DNA of 64,000 nucleotides from Xiphophorus maculatus. Its lineage: Eukaryota; Chordata; Actinopteri; Cyprinodontiformes; Poeciliidae. The stretch covers positions 27,264,283 to 27,328,282 of the forward strand of contig NC_036454.1 in NCBI RefSeq assembly GCF_002775205.1, read 5' to 3'. Within the stretch, counting starts at the first letter, position 1. Every line of letters starts with the position of its first letter. Below the pieces are notes generated by a model. That model saw nothing but the letters and a program-made list of their open reading frames with translations. It was not told the DNA's origin and ran no database searches. Positions 15,565 through 27,500 of this stretch are shown piece after piece. The position numbers were made by a program, and so were the translations under genes.

Positions 15565-16257
15565 ATGAAGCAACAGTCCCTTGAAGGAATAAAAGGGAAT
15601 GAGTTGGCTGACAAATATGAAAAACAAGCTACAAAAAGTAGTAATATTGATATATTAGTACCATTCAGTAAAGAAGAAATCAAATCTATTATTAAACAAA
15701 AGGTTAAGGAAAGATGGCAGAAACAGTGGGAAGGTAGAACTGGTAGGTGGCTTTACAGTATTCAAAGAAAAGTTGGTGTAATGAGGAGAACAGGACGAAA
15801 TAGAAAAGAGGAAACCATTATAGCTAGATTGCGTTTTGGTCATACAAGGTTAAATAGTACATTATTTAAAATGGGAAAACATCCAACAGGAAATTGTGAT
15901 TTTTGTTTTCAAAGAAGAGACAGTAAAACATGTTTTGTTGTTCTGTTCTAAATATTCTGTTGAGAGAAGGGAAATAGTTTGTCGGTTACAAGAAAATAAA
16001 TTACAGTTAAATATACAAGATATTTTGGACAAAATTTCTACTTCTGAATATTTTTTGTTATTTAATAAATTACCTTAAGAAAACGAAACTGATAGAAAGG
16101 ATATAAGTTTTATTGATTTATTTTATTTATTTATTTATTGGGGGGGGGGGACTATATATGCAGCATCCCAATCCACACTCCATTCCAGTTGATGGCGGTA
16201 ATGCACATTAATAAGTTGCTTGCCAAACGCCATAAAAAAAGAAGAAGAAGAAGCACA
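15565..16257 (+). mobile_element. 5'-truncated I-group non-LTR retrotransposon (RNase H end plus 3' UTR)
   Basis: The left part encodes GNELADKYEKQATK, the C-terminal RNase H motif of I-group LINEs. A basic region follows (KVKERWQKQWEGRTGRW) and then a terminal zinc-finger-like CDFCF..H..C segment. The reading frame slips near 15895-15950: the first frame runs to 15951 and the continuation (KEETVKHVLLFCSKYS) is in another frame to 16078. The 3' UTR carries ttccagttgatggcggtaat, a tail I know from fish LINEs, and ends in an (AAG)n tail at about 16240-16257. It is a dead copy, and its 5' edge is uncertain. Confidence 0.75.
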
Positions 16258-16280
16258 GTCCCTTGCATAGCTATTTGTGT

Positions 16281-16295
16281 CCGGAAGATGGCAGC
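16281..16295 (+). promoter_or_regulatory. Putative ETS/YY1 composite site in the atp5me promoter
   Basis: CCGGAAGATGGCAGC combines an ETS/NRF-2 core (CCGGAAG) with a YY1-like AAGATGGC. This pair is common at start sites of nuclear-encoded oxidative phosphorylation genes. It lies 117-131 bp before the atp5me ATG and about 24 bp after the LINE tail. Activity is inferred from motif and position. Confidence 0.5.
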
Positions 16296-16411
16296 AGTTC
16301 AATTGTGACAGATTAAGCGGTAAGCAAGACTTTCCCCGAAGAAGAAGACGGCTCTCCTCTCGACGGTGGTAAAGTGACCTCTGTTGCTAACCGCTGGCCT
16401 GCAGTTGAACC

Positions 16412-17827
16412 ATGGCTCCTCCTGTTGCAGTGTCGCCTTTAATAAAGGTTTGTGCTGTTAAATATGTTACCGAAACGCTCATTAAGTAATTTAGTGTAAA
16501 ACTGCTAGAATAATTTTCCACACTTAGTGGGCAACTCGTCCGGAGTCACCAACATGCTAACTATAATCAGGATATATTAGCTCGAAGAGAATGGGTAAAT
16601 GGAAACATAGTACAAGCTTTCATTCAGTCTAGATTAGCAAAGAAGTGCATGTTGCAGTCCGTTTAAATAACACCCTGATTAACGCAAGAGTGAAGGTTTG
16701 TGTCATAGTTTACGTTGCTAAAGCTAACACTTTTTAGCTACCTGCAATGAAACGATAGTTAATTGTTACTAATTGAAAAACGAACCACGTGTTCCGTTTT
16801 TCCACTTTCAAACTGTAAAGGTTTTATCGTTTATATTTAATACATGTGATATCATGTATTACTCACGTTATTTAGCTTAAGTTGAACATGTTTTACAATT
16901 CATTTAACGCCTGTCTCCCCCTAGTGTTCATAGTGTGTATGACAAGGAAACTAGAAATTGTCACTAGTGAACGGTTTTGTTTCTGTTGCAGACTGCCAGG
17001 TATTCAGCTTTAATTGCTGGCATTATCTACGGTAAACGGCGATATGGTAAGTTATTAAATAAGTCATCATACAGTTATTTTTAACTTGTTTATAGAAGTA
17101 GCAATGCATGCTGCATATCACATATGAGAGAGTAGTTGCTAATAAACATGGTTTTGATAATATTTTAAGACCAGACATGATCGTACAACTTCTGATGGCA
17201 TGGTTAGATTAGGTAAACTAGCATTCTCTGTATTTTAAATGGAATGTAAATTATAATAGCAAAATTTTTTATAATGTAACAAGTATGTAGAATAGTCACC
17301 TGATAGTTTGAATATGTAAATCAGCCTTTATATAGGAGCGGTAACTTACCACACAAATAATTAATTTAAATGTTTAAATCCTGAACTTTTCTCCTGTTGA
17401 ATTCCCAGTGTGTCTACAATATGGGACTATGAAATTAACTGAAATAAACATAGTTTTAATATGTGGGGGTATTATCTTTTTAATTATGTCCACCTTCAAC
17501 AATTTATATCTTGTACATGGATGGTTTTCAACTAATCCTCTCCAAACTGAGCAAGTTAGAAAGGAAATTCTGACTGGACTTAGTTTGCAACTCTGACTTC
17601 ACCCTCCTCAGATTATCTGAAGCCTATTGCAGCCGAGGAAAGGAGGATTGAGGAGGAGGAGAAGAAAGCTCGAGAGGAGCAGGAGAAGATTGCCAAGCAG
17701 TTAGCAGAAGGTAACATCTTCACTCTTATTCATATACAAATCAAGTCCATAATCCAAATATTGTTGCATGATTCTTTACATTCTTACCCTCCACCTCACA
17801 GCTAATGAAGACACCATCCTGAAGTAA
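16412..17827 (+). CDS. atp5me: atp5me, mitochondrial ATP synthase subunit e
   Basis: Four short coding exons: 16412-16447, 16992-17046, 17612-17710 and 17802-17827. They close in phase and give 71 residues (human about 69). The start MAPPVAVSPLIKTARYSAL matches the subunit e N-terminus. The membrane helix with its GxxxG-type face (ALIAGIIYGKRRY) follows, then a charged coiled-coil tail (YLKPIAAEERRIEEEEKK) and the terminal DTILK. Subunit e sits in the inner mitochondrial membrane and helps ATP synthase dimerise and shape cristae. The gene lies between kcnv2 and rbp4l, all on the plus strand but with independent promoters. Candidate poly(A) signals AATAAA are at 18193 and 18301. Confidence 0.95.
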
Positions 17828-19773
17828 AGCTCTGGACTGTCCTTTGGAGACATCCTTGTGCACTTTCCAACCTTTTCCTGGAGTAACGGTGGCAAAGTCA
17901 GGCCACGCTGGTTCACTGTCGCAATGAAAACAACTCCCCTCCTCCAGTTTCCCAGAAACTGTAATTTAGTTACATGAGAAGAAATAACTTCAAATGCAGC
18001 TACACTCAGAAATTTATGTTGACATTTGAATTGAAGAAATTTCATAAATACAGGACATAAAATATAAAATGTATATTTTTTTCCTCCCTCATAACTGTTC
18101 AGTTTATTGTTGGTACATTTACTTAAACACCTTTTAGATCTCTGGCTCTGTACAGCATCATAAATAATTTTGTTCTTTAAATGTATTAAAAAAATAAATA
18201 CATGGCTTTGCTCCTTGTTGTTTTTTCAGAGGAAAAGATGATCAGTAATTAATGTATTAAAGGTGGTTGATTATTATGGTTTTTAATATTATGCACATTT
18301 AATAAAACCCCATAGGTTTTATTTTATTAACTAAGCAAAATGCTTGCTGATTAACTTTTTCCTAAACAATTTCTAACAGCTAAAGGTGTTCGAATCATCT
18401 CTGCAGAATGAAACATTCTGCCTTGTATTTTTATCATTTCACAGTTACATATTCAGATGTTTGCCTGATTTTATATATTTTATACCTCCAAGGTGATTGG
18501 TTAAAATATGTTGATTTCTTTAAAAGAGCTTATCTTTATGTTCTCTAAAAGCCTGAGGAAACTCTGAATCCTCACACGAAGAACCAAAAACATTGAGAAA
18601 CTGTAAGTTTAGTCTTGAAAACCACCAATTTAAATGATTTAATATGTCACTGTTTTAAATCAGAATTTCTAATTTAGAAACTAAAAGCCTGTAATAAGGT
18701 CACCAAGTCCTCGGTTTTATCATAGATGGCGTCAATCTTCATCTGCCATGGAGGTGTGAGGAGTTCATTTAAATGCGTAACGTGTATTTTTACATCTTGT
18801 TGTTGCACAACTTTGTCCTGCACCCACACACCAGACGTGACCCCATAAACAGTTTAACCTGCCGTCACCTGTGGCTAAGGAAAGCCGCCTCTTCAAGAGA
18901 TTGTTGATAAATCTACAGTTTTCAGATTAGTTAACTGAGCCAAGCAGCTGCTGTGGTTTCATATTTAGTTGGATTTAAATTTAGTGCAGCTACTCAAAGC
19001 GCAGATGTTTTGACTTGACAGGTGAAACAAACTAATACCAAGATATTCTGCTCACAGTTTGTGGTTCTATACAAATCAGAAAACCCAAGATTTTTTAAAA
19101 AGAAAATACTTTCATGTCTGCAGCTTAATTTACAGCAACATCTTTGAATTCACAGATCCTTTGCTTATGTATAGGCATTATCCTTATTAAATGCATTTTG
19201 GCAGTTCTGTGCAGCAGACGTTCAGCCTAGGATTAGACCTGGCAGCATTTACAGACAAGCTGACGGGAGACGAAAACACCTGAACCTCTACTGACATAAC
19301 ACATTACTCATAGCTGGTTTCCACGGTGGCCATCTCATTCTCACCCTTTATGGCTAAAGAAATACAAAAACATACATTTGCAAGCCTAATTTTAAAGTTG
19401 CTGGACGTAGCAACTTGTAAATATAAAACGTGAAAATAATTTCCTGAAAAATATATATGTATTTTAAGGACATTACAAAATGTCCAACATTGCAAAAGCA
19501 TCTTTAATTTCACTATATTGCACATAAAATACCACAGAGCCTTTGCAGCGTGACTCAGGGTTCAAACAAGTTTAATCTTCCTTTGCATCCGCCATAATCA
19601 ACTGCAGCCTGGCAAAAAAAAAAAAAAAAATTACATAAAGCCTGCATGCTCCTGAACGTGAAGGCTCATCAGCTTACAGGCAGGGATTTCTATAACTGGA
19701 TTAATGCTAGATTTAAAATCTACATTTAGGCTGAAGAAGTGAGAATACTCAGACAGCCCGTCTGTGGCTCCGG
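17828..19773. other. atp5me 3' UTR and rbp4l upstream region
   Basis: No coding exon recognised. Two GGATTA words (19230-19235 and 19698-19703) match the CRX/OTX core used by photoreceptor genes and lie upstream of the rbp4l TATA box. Motif matches this short are weak evidence. Confidence 0.35.
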
Positions 19774-19780
19774 TATAAAA
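19774..19780 (+). promoter_or_regulatory. rbp4l: TATA box of rbp4l
   Basis: TATAAAA in the context cggtataaaaggctcgc. A start site about 30 bp downstream would give a non-coding exon 1 of roughly 19803-19868, ending CACCTCAG|gtaagg, spliced to the exon that holds the ATG at 20009. Confidence 0.75.
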
Positions 19781-20008
19781 GGCTCGCTCACAGGCTTCTC
19801 GGCACAGCTAAAACACGGCAACACATCTCTGAACTGCAATCTTCCTGTGGATTTGCTCTGCACCTCAGGTAAGGAAATGATGCCTTCAGGGACCAATAAG
19901 AGGTTTATAGAAACCTATCGGTTTCTATAAATTTGTCCTACCTTTAAGCCATATGCGGAGACTTCAAAAGCGAAAGGCAACTAGGTTTCTTTCTTGGCTT
20001 GACTTAGA

Positions 20009-21042
20009 ATGGACTTCCAGCTCTTGGGGTTGGTGATGCTTTTCCTGGCCTGTGTGGAGCAGAGCCTGGCCTCTTGTGTGGTGGACAGATTCACAGTTAA
20101 ACAAGACTTTGATCCCCAAAGGGTGAGTACATAACTTCTATTTCCACTTCCAGAATAGCATTCTCCTTATAACGAACAATATCATCAGCATAGAGTGTGA
20201 CATTTTTTTTTTTGCATTTTGCTAATTCAGCTGTACACTCTGTGTAAAGCCACACTAATTGATGAAATATCTGTTAATGCATCTGTTTATCTTTTTTCCT
20301 TGGCAGTATGCAGGTAAATGGTACGCCCTGCAGAAGAAAGACCCTGAGGGTTTGTTCCTGCAGGACAACATCTCTGCTGAGTACACTGTTGCGGACGACG
20401 GTGCCATGGTGGCCTCCTCCAGAGGCAGAGTCACTCTCTTTGGGTTGGTTTTTCTTTTTTTAAACTTACTAGACTGAAATCTGTACAATACACAGCTCCC
20501 AGCATTTCAGCTGAAATGTTCTTACTCTATCCCATCTTCAGGTTCTGGGTTGTCTGTGCAGACATGGCTGCTCAGTACTCAGTACCTGACCCCAACACAC
20601 CAGGCAAGATGTTCATGAACTACCAAGGGTTGGCCAGCTACCTGTCCAGCGGCGGTAAGCCTACGAGAGCTGCATGTTTCATCCTCCTCTATCTCAGTGT
20701 AGTCAATACAAACATGTCTCTCTGCTTCGCTAGGTGACAACTACTGGATCATCGACACAGACTACGACAACTACGCCATCACATATGCCTGCCGCACCCT
20801 TAAGGAGGACGGAAGCTGCGAGGACGGCTACGCGCTGGTCTTCTCCCGCAACCCTCGCGGCCTTCCCCCAGCCATCCAGAGAGTCGTCCGGCAGAAGCAG
20901 GAGGAAATCTGCATGGCCGGACAGTTCCAGCCCGTGCTGCAGTCGGGTACGCAACAAGCACGCATTTGACTTGCAATATAAAGGCTATAGAGAGCATTTA
21001 AACTTAAAAGGCATTTGTCTCTCTTCAACAGGGGCGTGTTAA
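20009..21042 (+). CDS. rbp4l: rbp4l, purpurin (retinol-binding lipocalin)
   Basis: Five coding exons: 20009-20122, 20307-20443, 20542-20654, 20734-20946 and 21032-21042. Phases close to give 195 residues, the length of chicken purpurin. A secretion signal ([14 protein letters not shown]) is followed by the lipocalin GxW motif ([20 protein letters not shown]), [31 protein letters not shown] and the end [10 protein letters not shown]. The text is closer to purpurin than to liver RBP4, which has a different C-terminus. Purpurin is a secreted retinol carrier made by photoreceptors and linked to retinal cell adhesion and optic nerve regrowth in fish. The TATA-driven non-coding first exon fits a strongly tissue-specific gene. 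Its 3' end converges on idua. Confidence 0.93.
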
Positions 21043-21316
21043 ACAGCTTCCAGGCTGACGGTGGACGAGCGATTGCACTTTGTCAATCTGGACCGACTAA
21101 AATGCCCAGGATGAAGACGCAACTCTTCACAGGGGAATCGTGCAATACTACACTCTCATCTTAGTTGTCTGATGAATCCCGCACTCCATGAAACGCTACA
21201 ACACACTTCTAAGATAGTTCAAAGCAAAATCCAATAAATAGCACGATTTTCTCAAAGAATGTTATTGTAACTCGCTGACGGGTAACATCTGATGTGAATT
21301 GTTCTGTGCTGCTGAC

Positions 21317-21329
21317 AATAAATTTTATT
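21317..21329. terminator. Overlapping poly(A) signals for rbp4l (+) and idua (-)
   Basis: AATAAA at 21317-21322 on the plus strand serves rbp4l, 275 bp after its stop. TTTATT at 21324-21329 reads AATAAA on the minus strand, 206 bp past the idua stop. I found no other canonical minus-strand AATAAA between there and the idua stop. The two hexamers are one base apart, so the convergent 3' UTRs probably share this AT-rich palindrome. Confidence 0.65.
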
Positions 21330-21534
21330 TAAAAAAAAAAAGTAGTTTGTCTTTTGTTTTTGTAAAAATCTTCATGTGAACAAGTTTATATAAAATAGCA
21401 ATAATTCAATACGTGAGTTTTTTTACGTTTGTAAAGGAGTCGGATGCGTCTGTAACGTCGTCTGAGGTGTGATTTCACTCAACAAGCCACACATGGGAAT
21501 CAGCAAACTAAATGTCTCTAAAATGTGCTACTGT

Positions 21535-24500
21535 TTACTCCCCGTCTGAAAACCTCTCCGGCAGAGAGTAGGGCCCGGCCCGGCCCCAGTAGTCCACAGC
21601 TCGAACTCGGTACAGACCCCCAACCTTCTGGTCCACTGCAACACAAACATGATGGATAGATTATAATTACCAGCTCTGAGGCTGCAGTGAAGATCAGAAT
21701 TTACATCCCCAAAAAGAACAGAAAAAAAGGAGAGGGGAAAACATGTCTACCTGGTGAGTAGACGTAAGAAGTAAAAATGGTGTCCTGAGCATTAACCCGA
21801 CTGAATTCCTTCTGGTCCGTAGAAAATTCTACTTCAAACGTCTTGATGCATCTACAAAACATGGAGTCAGAAGTGAAGGCTATCACCTAACCTTTGAAAG
21901 GACACTACAGTGACTCGTTTAATCCATTTTCCTTGAATAAAATAGTCAAACTCAAAGAAATATTAGCCATTGCTCTTACTTTGAACCAACACAGTGATCT
22001 GACCAGATAACGAGGACTTGGCCTTTGGTGATCCTGATGAAGCGTAAACCATTGACCTGACAACGACAAAACACAGCTTGTGGTAGAAAACAGTGCTAAC
22101 TAAAACTTATTTGGCTGCAACGCCATAAAATATTCATATTAATAACACATTTTGTCATGGTACAAACACAGACTCCGTGCTGATGGTCTCCATTTCTAAT
22201 CAACTCACTTCTGAAGGCAAGTGGTTGAACTAGATTTTGTTTAGAGCTGTTACAATAACGGGGTATGAATACAAATTTATGTCAAACTATTCAGATTTGT
22301 TTTCGGAAAAAAAAGTTAGAAACCTTCTCGATCAAGGTCTTAATTAAGGACTACTTTGTTTTGATTTATCACACAAAATCCTGACTGATTAGATTGTTTT
22401 CAGTAAATGTAACACAATGTAAAGAAAAAAAAAAGTTCAAAGGATATGACTCCAAGGCCCTGAAAGCACATAAGAATGAACAAGTGTGTGTAATTACTGC
22501 AGCCTGTTCGTAACAAAGACTGAAACTTTTTCCAACCTGGTCTGGTCCGACCTCAGGCCGGGCACAAACATGGACTAGGAGGACGGAGGGAAGAGACAGT
22601 TTGGCTTTTAGAGTCAGAGTGTCGCCAGGAGGAAGTTTCTGAGGTCCGTCAGTCCGGGGGTCCTAACAGTGACACATCATCAGTGGGTCAGAAGCTGCAG
22701 ATTAAAAATTATGGCCATAATCGGCAGAATTTTTTTCCATCCAGAATTAAAACCTTGTTTAGATGGTTTTATTTAGAAATAATTACCTCCACACTCCTGA
22801 GCTGTCTGAACTGTTGTGTGGTGGGGAAGTCAGGGCTGCCCATGCTCTGCCACAGCTGGTGTGGGTTGGTAACGTTATTGTCCATGTAGTAGGTGACGTA
22901 CACCAGACCTGGACAACAAACAGATACTGAGCTGGACTAAAACATTCTATCTAAGCTGCAGGATTTTGTCAAAAGCTTACCCTTCTGCTCAGCTAGTCCT
23001 TTCAGCTCGACTGCAACATCATCGATGCGTTGGGAAGTGCTGTTGTCGTCGCTGTTGTAGACCAGGACCGCCGCCTGCCAGCTGTCGGACCCGCCATGGA
23101 TCACAGGTCTGTGGGTGCTGGCGAGAACGCCCACGGTGCTGTTTTCTTGACGTCCAGAGTTTAAAACCTGAGCCAGGACTTGTGTTTCTCCTTATAGAGG
23201 AATGACGTGCAGGAGTTCAATATTAGCCGCATGCATGACATTAAAAACAAACAACAACAAAAAATCACTGTTGATGAATCACACAGTTTTTCTGAGGCAA
23301 AATTTTTAAAGATTCGATGATTTTGGTGTTTCAGCAGGTGTCACCAACTCAAATTTAATACTGTATGAGACCATTTTAAAACTGTTATGAATAAAATTTA
23401 AGCTCTGTCACAATCACCACAAAAAAAGTGCTTTTTATTTTTTTTAAGAGTACCAAATTTATGATATGTCTGGGGGCTTTTTGTAACGCTTGGGAGCAGT
23501 TTTGAGCTCCTCACACTGTACAGTCTTAACCCATATAGTGTCAAGCTTTTTTGAACAAAATGCACGTGGTATGGGTCGGCGACAGAAGCGAGTCAGTGGA
23601 GAACTGCCAGTAAATTTACAACTACCCATGATGACACAAAAACAGCTAGGTAGCAAGTACTAGCAGTTCGCTACCAACCGCCTCAAGACACTGGATGCAG
23701 TGTGAGAAGATGTCTGTGTGCGACTCAAACGTTTGCCTATAGAAAAGTCCTGTAATAAAAAACCTATATAGAGTATAAAAGATTAAATAGTCCCATCACA
23801 ACAAAATTTAAGACCTGTGATTACTGTATTTAAGGCCAACTTACATTTTCTTTAATGAATTTAAAACATTTTAAGGTCTTAATTTTAGATACACAAATCT
23901 AAGTCTTAAATGATGTACAGACACCCTGACTTTTGAGAACGTCACCTAGCAGAGCCAGCAGGCCCATGACGGTGAGGACGGGCTTCCGGATGAGCTGGAC
24001 ATGAGGCGGCCGGGTGTTGTTGACCTGGAAACAAGCGGTCAGCGTGCGCTGAGTGAACGGGTGCGGGTGGTAACTCAGAAAGGCGTTGTCGTTGCTCAGA
24101 AGGGTGTAGTTGATGGTGTTATTGGGGTTAGCCAGAAGCAGATCCTGGTGCTGCTTTATTATCTGATTGGAGAAGAAGAAGAAGAAGAAGAAGATTTTTA
24201 ACAATACATTTATTGTACAATAATTCAACAATAAAAACATTACATAAATCAGGTCAAAGATACTAAAACAAATAAATATTTACATTAACACTTTGTTATA
24301 TTTTAGTTCTCCCTGATCAGAAATGATGCACAATATATTATTAAAAGCCCACAGTTCTAAAAACCCCGTCAAATTTTCGGTGACTCTGTAGAAACAAAAC
24401 TCTAACCTCAACCTAGCCCTGATGTTCACCTTCCACAGACTCACCGCGTCGAGTTGAGGTCCAGCCTGCATTTTGTCCCGTCGAGTTATATAAATAGCCA

Positions 24501-27500
24501 TCTTGGCCTCGGCTAATTAATAATTTAAAATCCGGGATTTAAAACTAGTGGATCGACTATAATGTACACCATTTATAAAAACAGAATTGGTAAAAACCAC
24601 GCCAAAGAGGCTAAAAATGCTCGCTAAAAAATGTAAAAAACTAGTTAAACGTACGCAATCTATAAAAACATGAAAAACACTCTCGGACAAACTGCAAAAA
24701 GGACACTCGTTTAAAACCCCAGGACTGATGACCGATAAAAACGAGTTCGTGGCGATGGCACCGTGCAGGATCCGCCACTGCAGATCACCAGTCCTTTTCT
24801 TTATCGGAGGTTTGTATAAAGTCCTCCACTGAGGCTTTTGCCCTCCCAGTTTGTCAGTCCATACACTGACGGATCTTTTACAAAGAGTTCTCTTGTTCAG
24901 GATCTTTACGCAGTATTTATATAGTATTTTTGGCCCCGTTTTGCAGAGCTCCATCCCTAATCCTGGGCTTTGCAGCAGGGGGCCACTTTCCTCCCCAAAA
25001 TTGGGATCCAGGGACACGTCAGGGAACGGGTCATTCGGATCAGGCAGGCACTCTTTTGTGGCGTGTAGTTGTAGCAGCCGCCTCTCCCCAGCCGTCATTC
25101 GCTCCTTCACCCTCTCCAGGAAGCGCTGTGTCAGCCTGGCGGACCGGATCTTCAACAGTGTGCTGACCTCCTGGACGTTGGCAAAGTCCGGTCCAGCCAC
25201 CACTATCAGCCGCCGCAGGGTCACCGTCCCGGACCCAGACAGCGCCTCAGAACAGCCCGGCACGGTGCTGTCGCAGACGTCTAATCTCGCTCCACAGATC
25301 AACGGTTCTTCTAAAAGCCAATGCAGAGAATTATGCGATTTTGTCCTGTGCAGTTTAAAAAAAGCACAGGATCTTAAAACACTTTGATAAAATTGAGGCA
25401 ACCCCTTTAACTTTAAAAAACTAAAATCAGTTAAAAACAGAGCAGCATCCAGCCCCAGAAAATTAACACGTCTGAGAATGCAGCTGGCCACGTCCTTCCA
25501 TACAGGGGAACCTGTCAAATACTTCTGGAGGAACTGTAATCTAAAAGTAGCCGTTCTACTGGCCAGGTGGACGAGGCCCTGACCCCCCTCCTCTCTTGAT
25601 AAAAACAAGACAGACTGTGGCACCCAGTGTAGACCGTTCCAAAAGAAATTGACCATCTCTGTTTGGATTTTTGCAAGTAGCCCAGATGGCGGGTCTAACA
25701 CCGCAAGTTTGTGCCACAGCTGTGAAGCGACTAGATTATTTAAAACCAACACTCTACCTCGGTAGGACATTTGTGAATGTAACCATTTCCATTTTGATAA
25801 CTTGTTTTTCATTTTTTCTTCAATATTTTCCCAGTTCTTTTTTACAACATGTTTATCGCCTAAAAACACACCGAGATATTTAAAACCATCCTTTTTCCAT
25901 AAAAGACCCTGAGGGAGAACTGGGAGCCCGTTGGACCACTCGCCGACTGCCAGGGCTTCGCTTTTTCCCCAGTTCACCCTCGCAGCGGACAGAATTGAAA
26001 ACTTTTTCGTGATCTCGGTTAAAACAGTGACATCCCGCTGATCTTTAATAAAAACAACGACATCGTCAGCATAGGCAGATAAAACCATATTGTTTTTAAA
26101 ACCGGGTAAAACCAGACCGTGAACAGTCGAGCGTATTTTCTGGAGGAGGGGTTCCAGGGAGAGTGCGTAGAGCATCCCCGAGAGCGCGCAGCCCTGTCGA
26201 ACGCCTCTACACACCCTAAAAGGAGCACACATGCTGCCGTTGATCTTCAGCACACTCTCAATATCACTATACAAAACCTGGATCTTGGCGATAAGACCCT
26301 CGCCGAACCCAAACCTCCTCATGGTTTCCCAGAGGAAGCCGTGTTCGACGCGGTCGAATGCCTTTTCTTGATCTAGTGAAATCAAGCCCGTTTGGAAACC
26401 CAATGAACCGGAGACCTCCAAAACGTCCCGAATTAGGTAGATGTTATCTACCATGGACCTGCTGGGGACACAATAGGTCTGATCCCGGTGGATGACCTGC
26501 TCCATAGCTCTTCCCAGCCTAGTGGCCAGGGCCTTGGAGAGAATTTTGTAGTCGGTGCAGAGGAGGGACACGGGGCGCCAGTTCTTGATGTCCTGCAGGT
26601 TTCCCTTTTTGGGCAGCAGGGTGATCACTGCCCTGCGGCAGGACAGGGGGAGTGAACCAGTAAGCAGGCTCTCATTGTATACGTCTAGCAAGTCTTGGGC
26701 CAGAAGATCCCAGTAGGCCTTGTAGAACTCCACAGTGAGCCCGTCAACGCCTGGGGACTTCTGGCCCTGCATGCTGAGGAGGGCTGTGTGGAGCTCCTGG
26801 AGCCCCAGAGGGCGCTCCAGCTCGGTGTTTGTCTCCTCGGAGACCTGAGGCAGTTCGTCACAGAACTCCTCGAACAGTTCCTCGTTCTCTTTATATTCGC
26901 TGTGGAACAAAGAACGGTAAAACTCCACAGCCCTCCTCCTGATCTGCCCTGGTTCACTCAGTTGCTGCCCCGTGTCCGACAGCAAAGAGTGGATCTGCTT
27001 CCTCTGCCCGTGCTTCCTCTCCAAGCTAAAGAAGAAGCTAGAGGGAGCATCCATCTCCGTGATGTTCTGGATCCGGGACCTGACCAATGCGCCTTGGACT
27101 TTATTCTCCAGCAGGTTTGCTAAAACTAGCCTTTTAGATTTGAGAGCTTCAATGTGCTCTCGATTTCCTGTGGATTCACTAAGTCGTTCTAACTCCACGA
27201 TGTTCATCTCCAGATCTCTAATAGATCCGGTGATGTCACGGGTGACATTGAGAGTATGCTGCTGACACAGCAGTTTTATTTGCACTTTACCATGGTCCCA
27301 CCACTGTCTCAGGCTGGTAAAATCAGACTTTCTCTGTCTAAAACCAGTCCAAAAATAACCTAAAATCTCCCTAAAACCCCGATCATAAGTTAAAACAGAG
27401 TTAAAATGCCAGTAAGCGCTTCTAGGTAAAATGTTTCTGATAAAAACGCTACCTAAAAGCAACGAGTGATCGGTAAAAGCCACCGGTAAAATCTGGCATG

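Noticed and set aside
24851-27265. Plus-strand ORFs up to 178 codons
   Set aside because: All lie opposite LINE ORF2 and have no recognisable domain.
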